NCBI RefSeq assembly: GCF_035270045.1
Contig: NZ_DATFIP010000059.1
Location: 1-64,000 of the forward strand
Origin: Salibaculum sp035270045
GTDB lineage: Bacteria > Pseudomonadota > Alphaproteobacteria > Rhodobacterales > Rhodobacteraceae
DNA length: 64,000 bases
Direction: 5' to 3'
Shown: piece by piece, positions 24,060-34,321 of the stretch
Layout: every line of letters starts with the position of its first letter
How positions within the stretch are numbered: position 1 is the first letter of the stretch
Made by a program: the position numbers and the translations under genes
Notes under the pieces: model-generated
What the model was told of the DNA's origin: nothing
The model's input: the letters and a program-made list of their open reading frames with translations, nothing else
The model's database searches: none

Positions 24060-25517
24060 ATGCAGTTTCTTCGCCGCAGCCTTGTCGGCATCTTCCTTCT
24101 GGCGCTTACGCTCGCGCTCTTTGCCTGGGCGGGCAATACCGTGCGGCTTGCCGTGCAGGAGCGCATGAACGCCGAACCCCGCAGCTTTGAACAACGCGAG
24201 CGGGTCCTGTCAGTCAACGTGGTCGAGGTGCAGCCGAAAACCATCGCGCCCGAGCTGACCCTTTTCGGCGAGTTGGAGAGCGCCCGCACGCTGGACCTGC
24301 GCGCCGTTGCGGGCGGCACGGTGCTCGAGGTATCCGAGAATTTCCGCGACGGTGGCCGGGTCGAAGCGGGCGAGTTGCTCGTGCGGATCGATCCCAGCGA
24401 TGCCCGCGCGGCGCTCGCGCGAAGCCGCGCCGACATGCAGGATGCGCAGGCCGAACTACGCGACGCCGAACGGGCATTGACCCTTGCAAGCGATGAGCTG
24501 GCCGCCGCCGAGGACCAGGCCGAATTGCGCCGTCGCGCCCTGGCACGCCAGCGCGACCTGGCCGACCGCGGCGTGGGCACCGCCGCGGCGGTCGAGACCG
24601 CCGAACTGGCCGTCTCGACCGCAGAACAAGCTGTTCTGTCGCGCCGCCAGGCCCTTGCCCAGGCCGAGGCGCGCGTCGACCAGGCACGCACCCGGCTGGA
24701 CCGCGCGGGGATCGACCTCGACGAGGCCGAGCGCACCGTGGCCGACACCGAGATCCACGCCGCATTCGCCGGGTCGCTGGCCGAGGTCACAGCCTCGCCC
24801 GGAATCCGTGCGACGGCCAACGAACGACTGGGCCAGTTGATCGACCCGAACCGGCTGGAAGTCTCGTTTCGACTGTCCACGTCGCAATATTCCCGGCTGC
24901 TGGAAGCCGACGGGACAGCCGTGGGTGCGCAGGTCACCGTCTCGCTCGCCGTCGAGGGGCTGAACCTGACGGCCGGGGGAACCGTCACCCGCGAAAGTGC
25001 GCTTGTGGGCGAGGGACAGACCGGGCGCGTGCTCTTTGCCACGCTGGAGGACACCGCCGGGATGCGGCCGGGCGATTTCGTCACGGTCTCGGTTATGGAA
25101 CCACCGCTGGACGGCGTCGCGCTGGTGCCCGCCACGGCCGTGGCCGCCGACGATACAGTGCTGGTTCTGAACGCCGAGAACCGCCTGGCCGAAGCGCCGG
25201 TGACCCTGTTGCGCCGCCAAGGGGACAACGTGATCATCCGCGCGCCCGACCTGGCCGGGCAGCGCATCGTCGCGGAACGCTCGCCCCTGCTCGGCTCGGG
25301 CATCAAGGTGCAGCCCCTGAACCTGGACCGCACCTCGGCTGCACCGGCCGAACCGCAGGTGATCGCCCTTGATCCCGAGCGCCGCGCAAAGCTGGTGGCC
25401 TTCGTCGAGGGCAGCCCGATGCCGGACGAGGCCAAGGCCCGGGTTCTGTCTCAACTGGAACAGGAGGAGGTGCCCGCCGACGTCGTCACCCGCCTGGAAA
25501 CCCGGATGGGAGGCTGA
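24060..25517 (+). CDS. periplasmic adaptor (MFP/HlyD) of RND efflux pump
   Basis: The 485-aa protein starts with a membrane anchor (about residues 8-26). A lipoyl-like half domain, a long coiled coil (about 115-230), the second lipoyl half and a beta-barrel region follow, the usual order in membrane fusion proteins. ERGQ-like and DPS/IDP patches (VRIDPSDARAAL) mark the hairpin start. It links the RND permease downstream (3 bases apart) to an outer-membrane channel, which is not encoded here. The C-terminal 60 residues are an extension. Confidence 0.88.
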   Translation: MQFLRRSLVGIFLLALTLALFAWAGNTVRLAVQERMNAEPRSFEQRERVLSVNVVEVQPKTIAPELTLFGELESARTLDLRAVAGGTVLEVSENFRDGGRVEAGELLVRIDPSDARAALARSRADMQDAQAELRDAERALTLASDELAAAEDQAELRRRALARQRDLADRGVGTAAAVETAELAVSTAEQAVLSRRQALAQAEARVDQARTRLDRAGIDLDEAERTVADTEIHAAFAGSLAEVTASPGIRATANERLGQLIDPNRLEVSFRLSTSQYSRLLEADGTAVGAQVTVSLAVEGLNLTAGGTVTRESALVGEGQTGRVLFATLEDTAGMRPGDFVTVSVMEPPLDGVALVPATAVAADDTVLVLNAENRLAEAPVTLLRRQGDNVIIRAPDLAGQRIVAERSPLLGSGIKVQPLNLDRTSAAPAEPQVIALDPERRAKLVAFVEGSPMPDEAKARVLSQLEQEEVPADVVTRLETRMGG

Positions 25518-25520
25518 TCC

Positions 25521-28500
25521 ATGGCGACGCGCACCCCGGTCGGAGGACTTCTGTCCTACTTCACCCGCCATGCCACGCTGGCCAACCTCTTGCTGATCCT
25601 GCTGCTGGCCGCCGGGATCACCGCCTTTCCCAAGATGCGGGCGCAGTTCTTTCCAGATGTGATCATCGACAGCGTCTCTGTGTCCGTGCGCTGGGACGGG
25701 GCCGGGGCCGAGGACGTGGACGCCGCCATCGTGCAACTGATGCAGCCCGCTTTGATGGCGGTCGAGGGTGTGGCCGAAACCAGTTCTACCTCGCGCGAGG
25801 GCAGCGCCCGGATCACCCTGGACTTCGAGCCTGGCTACGATATGGCCAAGGCAACCGAGGACACCCAGCTGGCCGTGGACACGATCAGCAACCTGCCCGA
25901 GGACGCCGAGGAGCCGGAGGTGCGCCGCGGCACCTGGTCAGACCGCGTGACGGACGTGGTCATCACCGGCCCCGTGGGGGTGGACCAACTGGGCCGTTTC
26001 GCCGATGAACTGGTCACGCGGCTTTTCGCCGAGGGCGTGACCGGCACCACGATCCGCGGCGTCGCCGCGCCCTCGACCATCGTCGAGGTGCCGTCACTTT
26101 CGCTGATCCGGCACGACGTGACCATGGCCCAGATATCCGAGGCCATCGCCGAAGAGGTGAGCACCGACCCGGCCGGCGATGTGTCCGGTTCGGCCCGCGT
26201 GCGAACCGGCGTGGCCAAGCGCAGCGCCGACGAGATCGCCGGGATCGTGCTGCGCTCGGACCCCGACGGAAGCAAGCTGACCATCGGTGACGTGGGCACG
26301 GTTCTTGTCGAGGGTGTGGACCGCGAACGCGCCTACTTCGTGGGCGAGGACCCGGCAATCACCGTGCGCGTCGACAGATCGGCCCGCGGCGACGCCATCG
26401 AGATACAGCAAAAGGTCGAAGAGGTCGCTGCCGCCATGGAGGCGACCCTGCCCGAAGGCACCAGCGTCGACCTGATCCGGGCGCGGGCCGACTATATCAC
26501 CGGGCGCCTGGACATCCTCTACAGCAACGGGCTGCTGGGGCTGGGTCTGGTTGTGGGCCTTTTGTTCCTGTTCCTGAACGCACGTACCGCTTTCTGGGTG
26601 GCCGCCGGTATCCCCGTGGCCATGTCGGCCGCGATCGCGCTGATGTTGGTGGCGGGCCTGACGATCAACATGATCTCGCTTTTTGCACTGATCATCACGC
26701 TGGGCATCGTGGTCGACGACGCCATCGTGGTGGGCGAACACGCCGACGCGCGCCACCGCTTGGGCGAACCCCCGGCAGTGGCTGCCGAGAACGCGGCCCG
26801 GCGCATGTTCCAGCCGGTCTTCTCGGCCACGTTGACCACCATCATCGCCTTCATGGGGCTGGTGGCCGTGGGCGGCCGTTTCGGCGACCTGATCGCCGAC
26901 ATTCCCTTCACCGTGATCGTGGTGCTCGTGGCGTCGCTGGTGGAGTGCTTCCTGATCCTGCCGCACCACATGTACAAGTCGCTGGAGAAATCATCGGGCA
27001 CCGCCTGGTACGACCTGCCCTCGCGGGTGGTGAATCGCGGCTTCGTCTGGGTGCGCAGCACTCTTTTCCGCCCACTGATGGCAGGTGTGATCTGGGCACG
27101 CTACCCGGTCATGGCGGGGCTTTTCGTCGTGCTGGCCAGCCAGGTCGCGCTTTTCGTCAAGGGCGACGTGCAATGGCGCTTCTTCAACGCCCCCGAACAG
27201 GGGTCGGTCACCGGCAATTTCGCCATGCTGCCCGGCGCGACACGCGCTGACACGCTGGAGATGATGCGCCGCATGCAGGAATCGACAGAGGCGCTGGGCA
27301 AGGAATACGCTGACGAACACGGCAACAATCCACTGGACTATGTCATCGCCGAGATCGGCGGCAATGCCGGACGCGGGCTGTCGGGCGCGGAGACCAAGGA
27401 TGCAGACCAGCTGGGGTCGATCTCGATCGAACTTATCGACGCCGACCTGCGCCCCTATTCCAGCTTCGCTTTCGTGGCCGACCTGCAGGATCGCGTCAGT
27501 CGCCATCCCATGGTGGAAACGGTCAGCTTCCGGTCCTGGGCCAGCGGCCCGGGGGGCGATGACATCGACATCCAGCTCTACGGCGCGGATTCGGAGACGC
27601 TCAAGGCCGCGGCCGAGGACCTGAAATCCGAACTGGGGCAATTCTCCGAGGTCTCGGCACTGGAGGACAGCCTGTCTTACGACAAGGAGGAGCTGGTCCT
27701 CGAACTGACGCCGCAGGGCCAGGCGCTGGGCTTTTCCATCGACGGGCTGGGCCGCGTCCTGCGCGACCGGCTGGGCGGGATCGAGGCAGCGACCTATCCG
27801 ATGGGCGCCCGCAGCGCCGAGATTCGCGTGGAACTGCCCAAGGGCGAGCTGACGGCGGATTTCCTCGATCGCACCCAGATGCGCAGCCCAGACGGCAATT
27901 ACGTGCCGCTGGCCGATCTCGTCACGGTCGACACGCGCACGGGCTTTTCGACCGTGAACCGCGAGAATGGCATCCAGCTGATCACCGTGAGCGGCGACCT
28001 GTCAGACGACGACGCCGAACGCGCCGCCGAGGTCACGCGCCTGATCGAGGAGCAGATCCTGCCCGATGTCCGGACACGCTACAACGTGGACACCTCTCTG
28101 TCGGGACTGGCCGAACAGGAAAACGAGTTCCTCAACGATGCCCGCACCGGGCTGATCCTGACACTGACAGGTATCTTCCTGACGCTGGCCTGGATCTTTT
28201 CCAGCTGGACAAGGCCGCTGATCGTCATGGCGATCATTCCCTTCGGTCTGGTCGGCACGATCTACGGCCACTACCAGTGGGGCATCCCGATGAGCATGTT
28301 CACCGTCGTGGGCCTGCTGGGCATGACCGGGATCATCATCAACGATTCCATCGTGCTCGTGACCACGATCGACGAACACGCGAAAACGCGCGGGATGATC
28401 CCGGCCATCATCGACGGCACCAGCGACCGCCTGCGCCCGGTCCTTCTGACCACTATGACCACGGTGCTGGGCCTGATGCCGCTGCTCTACGAAGGGTCGA

Positions 28501-28916
28501 GCCAGGCCGAGTTCCTCAAGCCCACGGTCATCACGCTGGTCTACGGGCTGGGCTTCGGCATGGTGCTGGTGCTGATCGTCGTCCCTGCCCTGCTGGCCAT
28601 TCAGGAAGATATCGCAAACCAGGTGCGGGCGGCCAAGCGCGCGCTGCGCGCGGGGCAGGGCGCGATCCGCTGGCCAAGCTGGCTGGGCGCGGCGGGGGCC
28701 GCGGCGGCCTTTGCCGGGCTTGTGGTGCCGGTGCTGGCCTCGGGCCGCGCCCTGCCGCCACTGGCCGAGACCCTGCCAATGTTGAACGGAACCCCCCTTG
28801 CACTGGCCGCTTTCGCGGCGCTGACCCTGGCCTGGCTTGGGTTGGTTTACCTGTTGACGATGCTGTTTCTGGGACTGCGTGGCGCGCGGCGCGATCAGTC
28901 GGCACCGCAGCCCTGA
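25521..28916 (+). CDS. RND-family efflux permease
   Basis: A 1131-aa inner-membrane pump of the AcrB/MdtB type that exports drugs or other compounds with proton import. The TM4 relay LGIVVDDAIVVGE (two Asp) is clear, and the TM10 block has GMTGIIINDSIVLV. The two large periplasmic loops have normal size. After TM12 the protein goes on for about 80 residues with two more hydrophobic helices (about 1054-1076 and 1094-1117), which typical RND pumps lack. The last 22 bases overlap the end of the convergent gene. Substrate is unknown. Confidence 0.9.
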   Translation: MATRTPVGGLLSYFTRHATLANLLLILLLAAGITAFPKMRAQFFPDVIIDSVSVSVRWDGAGAEDVDAAIVQLMQPALMAVEGVAETSSTSREGSARITLDFEPGYDMAKATEDTQLAVDTISNLPEDAEEPEVRRGTWSDRVTDVVITGPVGVDQLGRFADELVTRLFAEGVTGTTIRGVAAPSTIVEVPSLSLIRHDVTMAQISEAIAEEVSTDPAGDVSGSARVRTGVAKRSADEIAGIVLRSDPDGSKLTIGDVGTVLVEGVDRERAYFVGEDPAITVRVDRSARGDAIEIQQKVEEVAAAMEATLPEGTSVDLIRARADYITGRLDILYSNGLLGLGLVVGLLFLFLNARTAFWVAAGIPVAMSAAIALMLVAGLTINMISLFALIITLGIVVDDAIVVGEHADARHRLGEPPAVAAENAARRMFQPVFSATLTTIIAFMGLVAVGGRFGDLIADIPFTVIVVLVASLVECFLILPHHMYKSLEKSSGTAWYDLPSRVVNRGFVWVRSTLFRPLMAGVIWARYPVMAGLFVVLASQVALFVKGDVQWRFFNAPEQGSVTGNFAMLPGATRADTLEMMRRMQESTEALGKEYADEHGNNPLDYVIAEIGGNAGRGLSGAETKDADQLGSISIELIDADLRPYSSFAFVADLQDRVSRHPMVETVSFRSWASGPGGDDIDIQLYGADSETLKAAAEDLKSELGQFSEVSALEDSLSYDKEELVLELTPQGQALGFSIDGLGRVLRDRLGGIEAATYPMGARSAEIRVELPKGELTADFLDRTQMRSPDGNYVPLADLVTVDTRTGFSTVNRENGIQLITVSGDLSDDDAERAAEVTRLIEEQILPDVRTRYNVDTSLSGLAEQENEFLNDARTGLILTLTGIFLTLAWIFSSWTRPLIVMAIIPFGLVGTIYGHYQWGIPMSMFTVVGLLGMTGIIINDSIVLVTTIDEHAKTRGMIPAIIDGTSDRLRPVLLTTMTTVLGLMPLLYEGSSQAEFLKPTVITLVYGLGFGMVLVLIVVPALLAIQEDIANQVRAAKRALRAGQGAIRWPSWLGAAGAAAAFAGLVVPVLASGRALPPLAETLPMLNGTPLALAAFAALTLAWLGLVYLLTMLFLGLRGARRDQSAPQP

Positions 28917-29695
28917 ATATCCACGGCCGTGCCGCCGCCAAAGACGGTGATCCGGATGTCGGAACGATCGAGCGCGAAGGCACCGCCCTCGACCTGAACC
29001 ATGTCGGCCTGCGCGATCAGCACATCGCCCGCGCGCCGGGTCTCGGGTTGCGATATCCAGATGTCCGGGCGGCCCGCCTCGATCACGACGCTTTCCTGCC
29101 GGCCGATCGGGGGCATTTCGATGCGGGCGGTCACGGCCATGCCGTCGGACTCCGGTTCCAGGCCACATCGGACAGTCTCGACCCCGGCCTCGGCGGCGGT
29201 GCGCGGGAGGTCAAGCAGCGCCGCCGCGATCCGGGGGTTGCGGCTGCCCTGCTCGGGCAGCACGGCATCGAACCCGACCTGCACCGGCACGCAGATATCC
29301 TCGCAAACGCCCAGTTGCACCTGCGCCACGGCGCGGGCCGGACCCGTGCCCTCGGCGAGGTCGAATTCCATCGGGATCACCACGCGGTCGCTGTAGACGA
29401 TCGACCGCATGCCGTTCGACCACCAGACCCGTGGCACCGGCCAATGAAAGGCAACACCCGCGATATTCTCGGACCCCGACCAATCGAACAGTGGCGGAAT
29501 CCCCGCGTCACCCGGCGCACGCCAGTAGGTCTTCCACCCCGGTGCCAGAGTGATTTCCAGTCCTGCCATGTGGCGGCCGTCCTCCATCCGCCAACCAGAC
29601 AACGCCCGGACCGACACCATATCGCTGACAGGATCGGACCAGAGCGGGGTGGCGGCCAAGAGGATCGGCGGCAGGGAGGCGGCAAATCGGATCAT
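28895..29695 (-). CDS. periplasmic DsbD N-terminal-domain-like protein
   Basis: A 266-aa secreted protein with a signal peptide in the first 20 residues. It resembles the thiol-disulfide interchange DsbD N-terminal family: a GWKTYWRAPGDAGIPPLFDW motif (about 53-72) and LGVCEDICVPV (about 129-139) with a CxxxC pair. Proteins of this family pass electrons in the periplasm; here only the periplasmic part exists without the membrane DsbD core. The ATG at 29695 gives the signal peptide. The end overlaps the RND gene by 22 bases. Confidence 0.84.
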   Translation of the reverse strand: MIRFAASLPPILLAATPLWSDPVSDMVSVRALSGWRMEDGRHMAGLEITLAPGWKTYWRAPGDAGIPPLFDWSGSENIAGVAFHWPVPRVWWSNGMRSIVYSDRVVIPMEFDLAEGTGPARAVAQVQLGVCEDICVPVQVGFDAVLPEQGSRNPRIAAALLDLPRTAAEAGVETVRCGLEPESDGMAVTARIEMPPIGRQESVVIEAGRPDIWISQPETRRAGDVLIAQADMVQVEGGAFALDRSDIRITVFGGGTAVDIQGCGAD

Positions 29696-29798
29696 GCCTT
29701 CTAGATACGCAGTAGCCCGCGAATGGAAAGTCACGTTTGGGTCAGCCCGAGGTTCGCGAGGCCTTGCGCGTGGCGCCCGCGCACCACATCATTGTTCC

Positions 29799-30377
29799 AT
29801 GACTCCAGAACCCGACGACCTGACCGGACAATTGCTGATCGCCATGCCCGGCATGGGCGATCCGCGCTTCGCGAATTCCGTCATCTACGTCTGCGCCTAT
29901 TCAGGCGACGGAGCGATGGGCCTTATCGTGAACAAGCCCGCCCCCGAACTGAGGTTTTCCGAACTGCTGGAGCAGATGGAGATCGGACCCGAAACCCTCG
30001 CCTCCGACGCGCCCGACGTGCGGGTGCACTTCGGCGGGCCGGTCGAGACGGCGCGCGGTTTCGTGCTTCATTCGAGCGATTTCATATCACCAGAGGGAAC
30101 GATCACCGTGGGCAGCGGCGTGGCCATGACCGCGACGCTGGACGTTATCGAAGCGCTCGCCAAGGGCGAGGGCCCGCGCCGCAGCCTTCTGGCGCTCGGC
30201 TATTCCGGCTGGGGACCGGGACAGCTTGAATCAGAGATCGCGCAGAATGGCTGGCTGACTGTTTCGGCCTCGGACGACATCCTGTTCGGGCGTGCCAACG
30301 AACACAAATGGACTGCCGCGCTGAAACGGCTGGGAATCAATCCGCTGACCCTGTCGGATACCGCCGGGCACGCCTAA
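29799..30377 (+). CDS. YqgE/AlgH family protein
   Basis: The 192-aa product has the DUF179 family features: LTGQLLIAMPGMGDPRF at residues 7-23, a GLIVNKPA block and the GYSGWGPGQLESEI segment near 135. Family members bind RNA polymerase-linked or regulatory partners, and AlgH was tied to alginate control, but the biochemical role is unsettled. The ATG at 29799 is chosen since the conserved N-terminal block starts eight residues later; no strong ribosome binding site is seen. Divergent from the DsbD-like gene. Confidence 0.92.
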   Translation: MTPEPDDLTGQLLIAMPGMGDPRFANSVIYVCAYSGDGAMGLIVNKPAPELRFSELLEQMEIGPETLASDAPDVRVHFGGPVETARGFVLHSSDFISPEGTITVGSGVAMTATLDVIEALAKGEGPRRSLLALGYSGWGPGQLESEIAQNGWLTVSASDDILFGRANEHKWTAALKRLGINPLTLSDTAGHA

Positions 30378-31330
30378 CGGGGCGCGGCCGCCCGGCGCAG
30401 CCGGTCGTTAATCGCCCGGCCCAACCCCGTCTCGGGAACCGGGGCCACGGCGATGCGTTCCGCGCCCATCCGGTTCAACTCGTGAAGCCGCGCGAAGAGG
30501 TTTGCCGCCGCCTCGACAAGGTCTCCGCTGGCCGACAGCGTCAGGTCTCCGGGTACATCACCGAAACCAAGCATCGTCTCCCCCGGTTCCGCCGCGGCCG
30601 CATTCAGGCGCACCGCGCCCTTCGGCGCATAGTGCGAGGCCAGTTGTCCGGGGGAAATCGGCTGGCCGGCCTCGCCGCCGACGAACAATCCCATCCCAAG
30701 GCAGGCCTCCAATGCCTCGGAGGGGATGCCACCGGCGCGCAGCAACACCGGGTCGGGCAGGACGCCGACGATGGTGCTTTCTACGCCCACGGTACTGGCG
30801 CCGCCATCCACGACAGCGGCGATCCGGCCCGACAGGCCCTCCAGCACGTGGCTTGCCCGGGTGGGGCTGACCTGCCCCGACGGATTGGCCGAGGGCGCAG
30901 CCAGCGGCCCGGTGCGGCGCAGAAGGTCGCGCGCCACCGGATGGGCGGGAACCCGGACACCCAGCGTGGCCAGCCCCGCGGTGACCAGCGGCGAAATCCC
31001 CGAGTCCGGCCTGATCGGCAGAACCAACGTCAACGCACCTGGCCAGAAGTCCTGCGCCAATCGTACGGCCTCGGGCGGCATCGCGACCAGCGCGCTGGCC
31101 TGTTCGGTATCGGCAACATGGACGATCAACGGGTTGAAAGTCGGGCGCCCCTTGGCGTGATAGAGCCGCGCGACGGCTTCATCATCTCTCGCATCGACGG
31201 CCAGCCCGTAGACCGTTTCCGTGGGGATCGCGACCAGCCCGCCCGCTGCCAGCAGTGCCGCGGCGCGGTCCAGCCCGGCAGCGTCGGCGGTCAGGTGCTC
31301 GGTTTCTGTCCCGGGGGGCTGGGCGGTCAT
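30374..31330 (-). CDS. threonylcarbamoyl-AMP synthase, long Sua5 form
   Basis: This 318-aa enzyme forms threonylcarbamoyl-AMP from threonine, bicarbonate and ATP for the t6A37 modification of tRNAs reading ANN codons. The YrdC core shows PTETVYGLA, KGRPTFNPLIVH (KxR) and the SAPSANPSG (SxN) motif. The extra C-terminal Sua5 domain begins near residue 225 after the SPGQLASHYAPK linker, so it is Sua5 and not the short TsaC. The end overlaps the convergent YqgE gene by 4 bases. Confidence 0.93.
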   Translation of the reverse strand: MTAQPPGTETEHLTADAAGLDRAAALLAAGGLVAIPTETVYGLAVDARDDEAVARLYHAKGRPTFNPLIVHVADTEQASALVAMPPEAVRLAQDFWPGALTLVLPIRPDSGISPLVTAGLATLGVRVPAHPVARDLLRRTGPLAAPSANPSGQVSPTRASHVLEGLSGRIAAVVDGGASTVGVESTIVGVLPDPVLLRAGGIPSEALEACLGMGLFVGGEAGQPISPGQLASHYAPKGAVRLNAAAAEPGETMLGFGDVPGDLTLSASGDLVEAAANLFARLHELNRMGAERIAVAPVPETGLGRAINDRLRRAAAPR

Positions 31331-31441
31331 GACGTGGCGTTTCGGTTGCGGCAGGGTTCCGGCGTATTAGCGTATCGCAAGGGTCCGGTCGCCTTACCCG
31401 GCCCCCGCCGCGAATCCAAGCATCATCGCAGAGAGGTCCCG

Positions 31442-33142
31442 ATGCCCTATCAGAGCCCCGTCCAGGAAATGCGCTTTCTCCTCGACAAGGTGGCGGGCTT
31501 CGAGGCGGTCCGCGCCACGGACCGTTTCGCCGAGGCCACCCCCGACATGGTCGAGGCGATCCTCACCGAGGCCGGCAAGATGTGCGACGAGGTGCTGGCG
31601 CCACTGCAGCGGGCGGGCGACCTGCACCCTGCCATGCTGGACAACGGAGTTGTCCGCACGCCGCCGGGCTTTGCCGAGGGCTATCGCGCCATTGCCGAGG
31701 GCGGCTGGATAGGCATGTCCGCCCATCCCGACAATGGCGGGCTGGGCCTGCCCATGACGCTGACAAACGCGGTCAACGACATGATGTGCGGGGCCTGCCT
31801 GGCGTTGCAGATGAACCCGCTGATGACCCAGGGCCAGATCGAGGCGCTGGAACACCACGCCGACACGGAAATCAAGGCGATCTACCTGCCGAAACTGATT
31901 TCAGGCGACTGGTGCGGCACCATGAACCTGACCGAGCCGCAGGCCGGGTCCGACGTGGGGGCCCTGCGCACACGCGCCGAGCCGAACGGCGATGGCACCT
32001 ACGCGCTCACTGGCCAGAAGATCTATATCACCTGGGCCGACAATGACTTCACCGAGAACGTCTGCCACCTTGTTCTGGCGCGCCTGCCGGATGCTCCCAA
32101 GGGGACCCGGGGCATAAGCCTGTTCATGGTCCCCAGGAGGATTCCCGACAAGGACGGCAATCCGGGTGCGCGCAATTCCCTGCGCGTGGTCAGCCTTGAA
32201 CACAAGATGGGTCTGCACGGCTCGCCCACCGCCGTGATGGATTACGATGGCGCCACTGGCTGGCTGGTGGGCGAACCCCAGGGCGGCATGGCAGCCATGT
32301 TCACCATGATGAACAACGCGCGCCTGGGCGTGGGCACCCACGGAATCGGCGTGGCCGAGGGCGCCTATCAGCAGGCCCTGGCCCATGCGAAGGACCGCAA
32401 GCAGGGCAAGACCGGCGGCACCGGCGCCATCGTCGAACACCCTGACGTGCGCCGAATGCTGGCCACGATGAAGGCGGATACCTTTGCCGCCCGCGCCCTC
32501 GCCTTTGCCAATGCCGTGGCGATCGACCTTGGCACGGCGACGGAGGATCCCGCGTGGCAGGCGCGCGCCGCGCTTCTGACACCCATCACCAAGACCTTCG
32601 GCACCGAGACGGGCATCCGCGTGGCCGAACTGGGCGTGCAGGTGCACGGTGGCATGGGCTATATCGAGGAAACCGGCGCCGCACAGTATTGTCGGGACGT
32701 GCGCGTTTCGGCGATCTACGAGGGGACCAACGGGATTCAGGCGATCGACCTGGTCGGGCGCAAGATGTCAGACGGGGGCGAAGCCGCCATCGCCATGATC
32801 GACGAGATCTGCGAGGGGGCCGACGCCGCCAAGGGCGCCCTGCCCGACCTGGCCCGCGATGTCTACGAGGCCGCCGAGACCCTGCGCGAGTCCGTGGAAT
32901 GGCTGGGCGCCCGCGAGATGGACGACCGCCTGGCCGGGGCGGTCCCCTTCCTGATGGGCTTCGCCCGGGTGCTTGGCGGGCACTACCACCTGTCGGCGGC
33001 AAGACATGGCGACGACGGCCACGCGCGGCTGGCCCGGTTCTACATCACACGCCTGCTGCCTGAACACGCCGCCCATCTGGCCGAGGCCCGCGCAGGGGCG
33101 GCAGACCTCATGTCACTGACGCTTGACGACCTGGGCGCCTGA
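31442..33142 (+). CDS. acyl-CoA dehydrogenase (DmdC/FadE-like, C-terminal extended)
   Basis: A 566-aa flavoprotein that makes a 2,3-double bond in an acyl-CoA and passes electrons to ETF. The MNLTEPQAGSDVG block (about residues 160-172), a VHGGMGYIEE block, and the YEGTNGIQA motif with the catalytic Glu at 427 are intact. The extra C-terminal helical domain (about 460-560) is like that in DmdC, the 3-methylthiopropionyl-CoA dehydrogenase of marine bacteria, but related dehydrogenases share it, so the substrate is open. A GAGAGG box precedes the ATG. Electrons could pass through the ETF-QO encoded at 39.6 kb. Confidence 0.88.
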   Translation: MPYQSPVQEMRFLLDKVAGFEAVRATDRFAEATPDMVEAILTEAGKMCDEVLAPLQRAGDLHPAMLDNGVVRTPPGFAEGYRAIAEGGWIGMSAHPDNGGLGLPMTLTNAVNDMMCGACLALQMNPLMTQGQIEALEHHADTEIKAIYLPKLISGDWCGTMNLTEPQAGSDVGALRTRAEPNGDGTYALTGQKIYITWADNDFTENVCHLVLARLPDAPKGTRGISLFMVPRRIPDKDGNPGARNSLRVVSLEHKMGLHGSPTAVMDYDGATGWLVGEPQGGMAAMFTMMNNARLGVGTHGIGVAEGAYQQALAHAKDRKQGKTGGTGAIVEHPDVRRMLATMKADTFAARALAFANAVAIDLGTATEDPAWQARAALLTPITKTFGTETGIRVAELGVQVHGGMGYIEETGAAQYCRDVRVSAIYEGTNGIQAIDLVGRKMSDGGEAAIAMIDEICEGADAAKGALPDLARDVYEAAETLRESVEWLGAREMDDRLAGAVPFLMGFARVLGGHYHLSAARHGDDGHARLARFYITRLLPEHAAHLAEARAGAADLMSLTLDDLGA

Positions 33143-33158
33143 TGGTCTGTCCGTGGCC

Positions 33159-34250
33159 ATGAACAAGGCCATGACTGGCATCAGGTACCCGTGGGACACC
33201 GCCCCCGATCACGGCGTGGCGACCGAGATCGCCGAGGGCGTGCTCTGGCTGCGCCTGCCGCTGCCCATGGCGCTGGATCACGTTAACGTCTACGCGCTGG
33301 ACGATGGCGACGGCTGGACGGTGATCGACACCGGCTTTGACAGCCGCAAGTCGCGCGGAATCTGGGACTCAATCCTTGCCGGCCCGCTCGCAGGCAAGCC
33401 CGTCACCCGTGTCATATGCACCCATCACCACCCCGACCACATGGGCCTGGCCGGCTGGTTCCAGGAGGCGGGCGCGGAGCTGGCGATGCCGCGCACCGGC
33501 TGGCTCATGGCGCGGATGCTGCAACTTGACGAACAGCCCGCCTACCCGGCCCGGTCGATTACCTTTTACCAGCGTGCCGGGATGGACCCGGCGGTGCTGG
33601 AAGCGCGCCGCGCCGAACGCCCCTTCAATTTCGCCGATTGCACCCACCCGCTGCCGCTGGGCTTTACCCGCCTGCAAGAGGGGCAGGTGATCCGCATCGG
33701 CGGACGCGATTGGGATATCCGGATGGGCAACGGCCACGCGCCGGAACAGGCAACCTTATGGTCGCGCGATGACGACCTCGTGCTGTCGGGCGACCAGTTG
33801 CTGCCCTCGATCAGCCCCAATATCGGGGTCTACCCGACCGAACCCGAGGCCGATCCGCTGGCCGAATGGCTGGACAGCTGCGCCCGGTTCCAGGACCACG
33901 CCGAGACCAGCCACCTCGTGCTGGGCGGTCACAAGCTGCCCTTCATCGGGCTGCCATTGCGGTTGACGCAATTGATCGACAACCACCACGGCGCGCTGGC
34001 CCGCCTGATGGGCCACCTGTCCGAGCCGCGCCGCGCCGGTGACTGCTTCCTGCCGATCTTCAAGCGCGAGATTTCCGGCAGCCAGTACGGGTTGGCCCTG
34101 GTCGAGGCACTGGCCCATCTCAATAACCTTTACCAGACCGGCCGCGTCACCCGCGAACTGCGCGAAGACGGCGCCTGGTGGTTTCAGGCCCGCCGAGGTC
34201 ACACCGGAACGCGCGGCGGATCGGTGCAACCCGCGGTCAATCCTGTCTGA
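33159..34250 (+). CDS. MBL-fold metallo-hydrolase
   Basis: The 363-aa protein has the metallo-beta-lactamase fold with THHHPDHMG (H89, H91, D93, H94 as metal ligands), further ligand His in GHAPEQ, and Asp in LSGDQLL. A C-terminal helical domain follows. The hydrolase is encoded just after the acyl-CoA dehydrogenase and could cleave a thioester or similar product of that pathway, which is inference. The start is uncertain: ATG 33159 was used; ATG 33171 is a close alternative and the ribosome binding site is weak for both. Confidence 0.86.
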   Translation: MNKAMTGIRYPWDTAPDHGVATEIAEGVLWLRLPLPMALDHVNVYALDDGDGWTVIDTGFDSRKSRGIWDSILAGPLAGKPVTRVICTHHHPDHMGLAGWFQEAGAELAMPRTGWLMARMLQLDEQPAYPARSITFYQRAGMDPAVLEARRAERPFNFADCTHPLPLGFTRLQEGQVIRIGGRDWDIRMGNGHAPEQATLWSRDDDLVLSGDQLLPSISPNIGVYPTEPEADPLAEWLDSCARFQDHAETSHLVLGGHKLPFIGLPLRLTQLIDNHHGALARLMGHLSEPRRAGDCFLPIFKREISGSQYGLALVEALAHLNNLYQTGRVTRELREDGAWWFQARRGHTGTRGGSVQPAVNPV

Positions 34251-34321
34251 ACGGGGCTGACAGGGTCACCGGAATGGGCTACATGCCGTCTTGATAGCAG
34301 TTGCACACCCGAGGATCCGAC

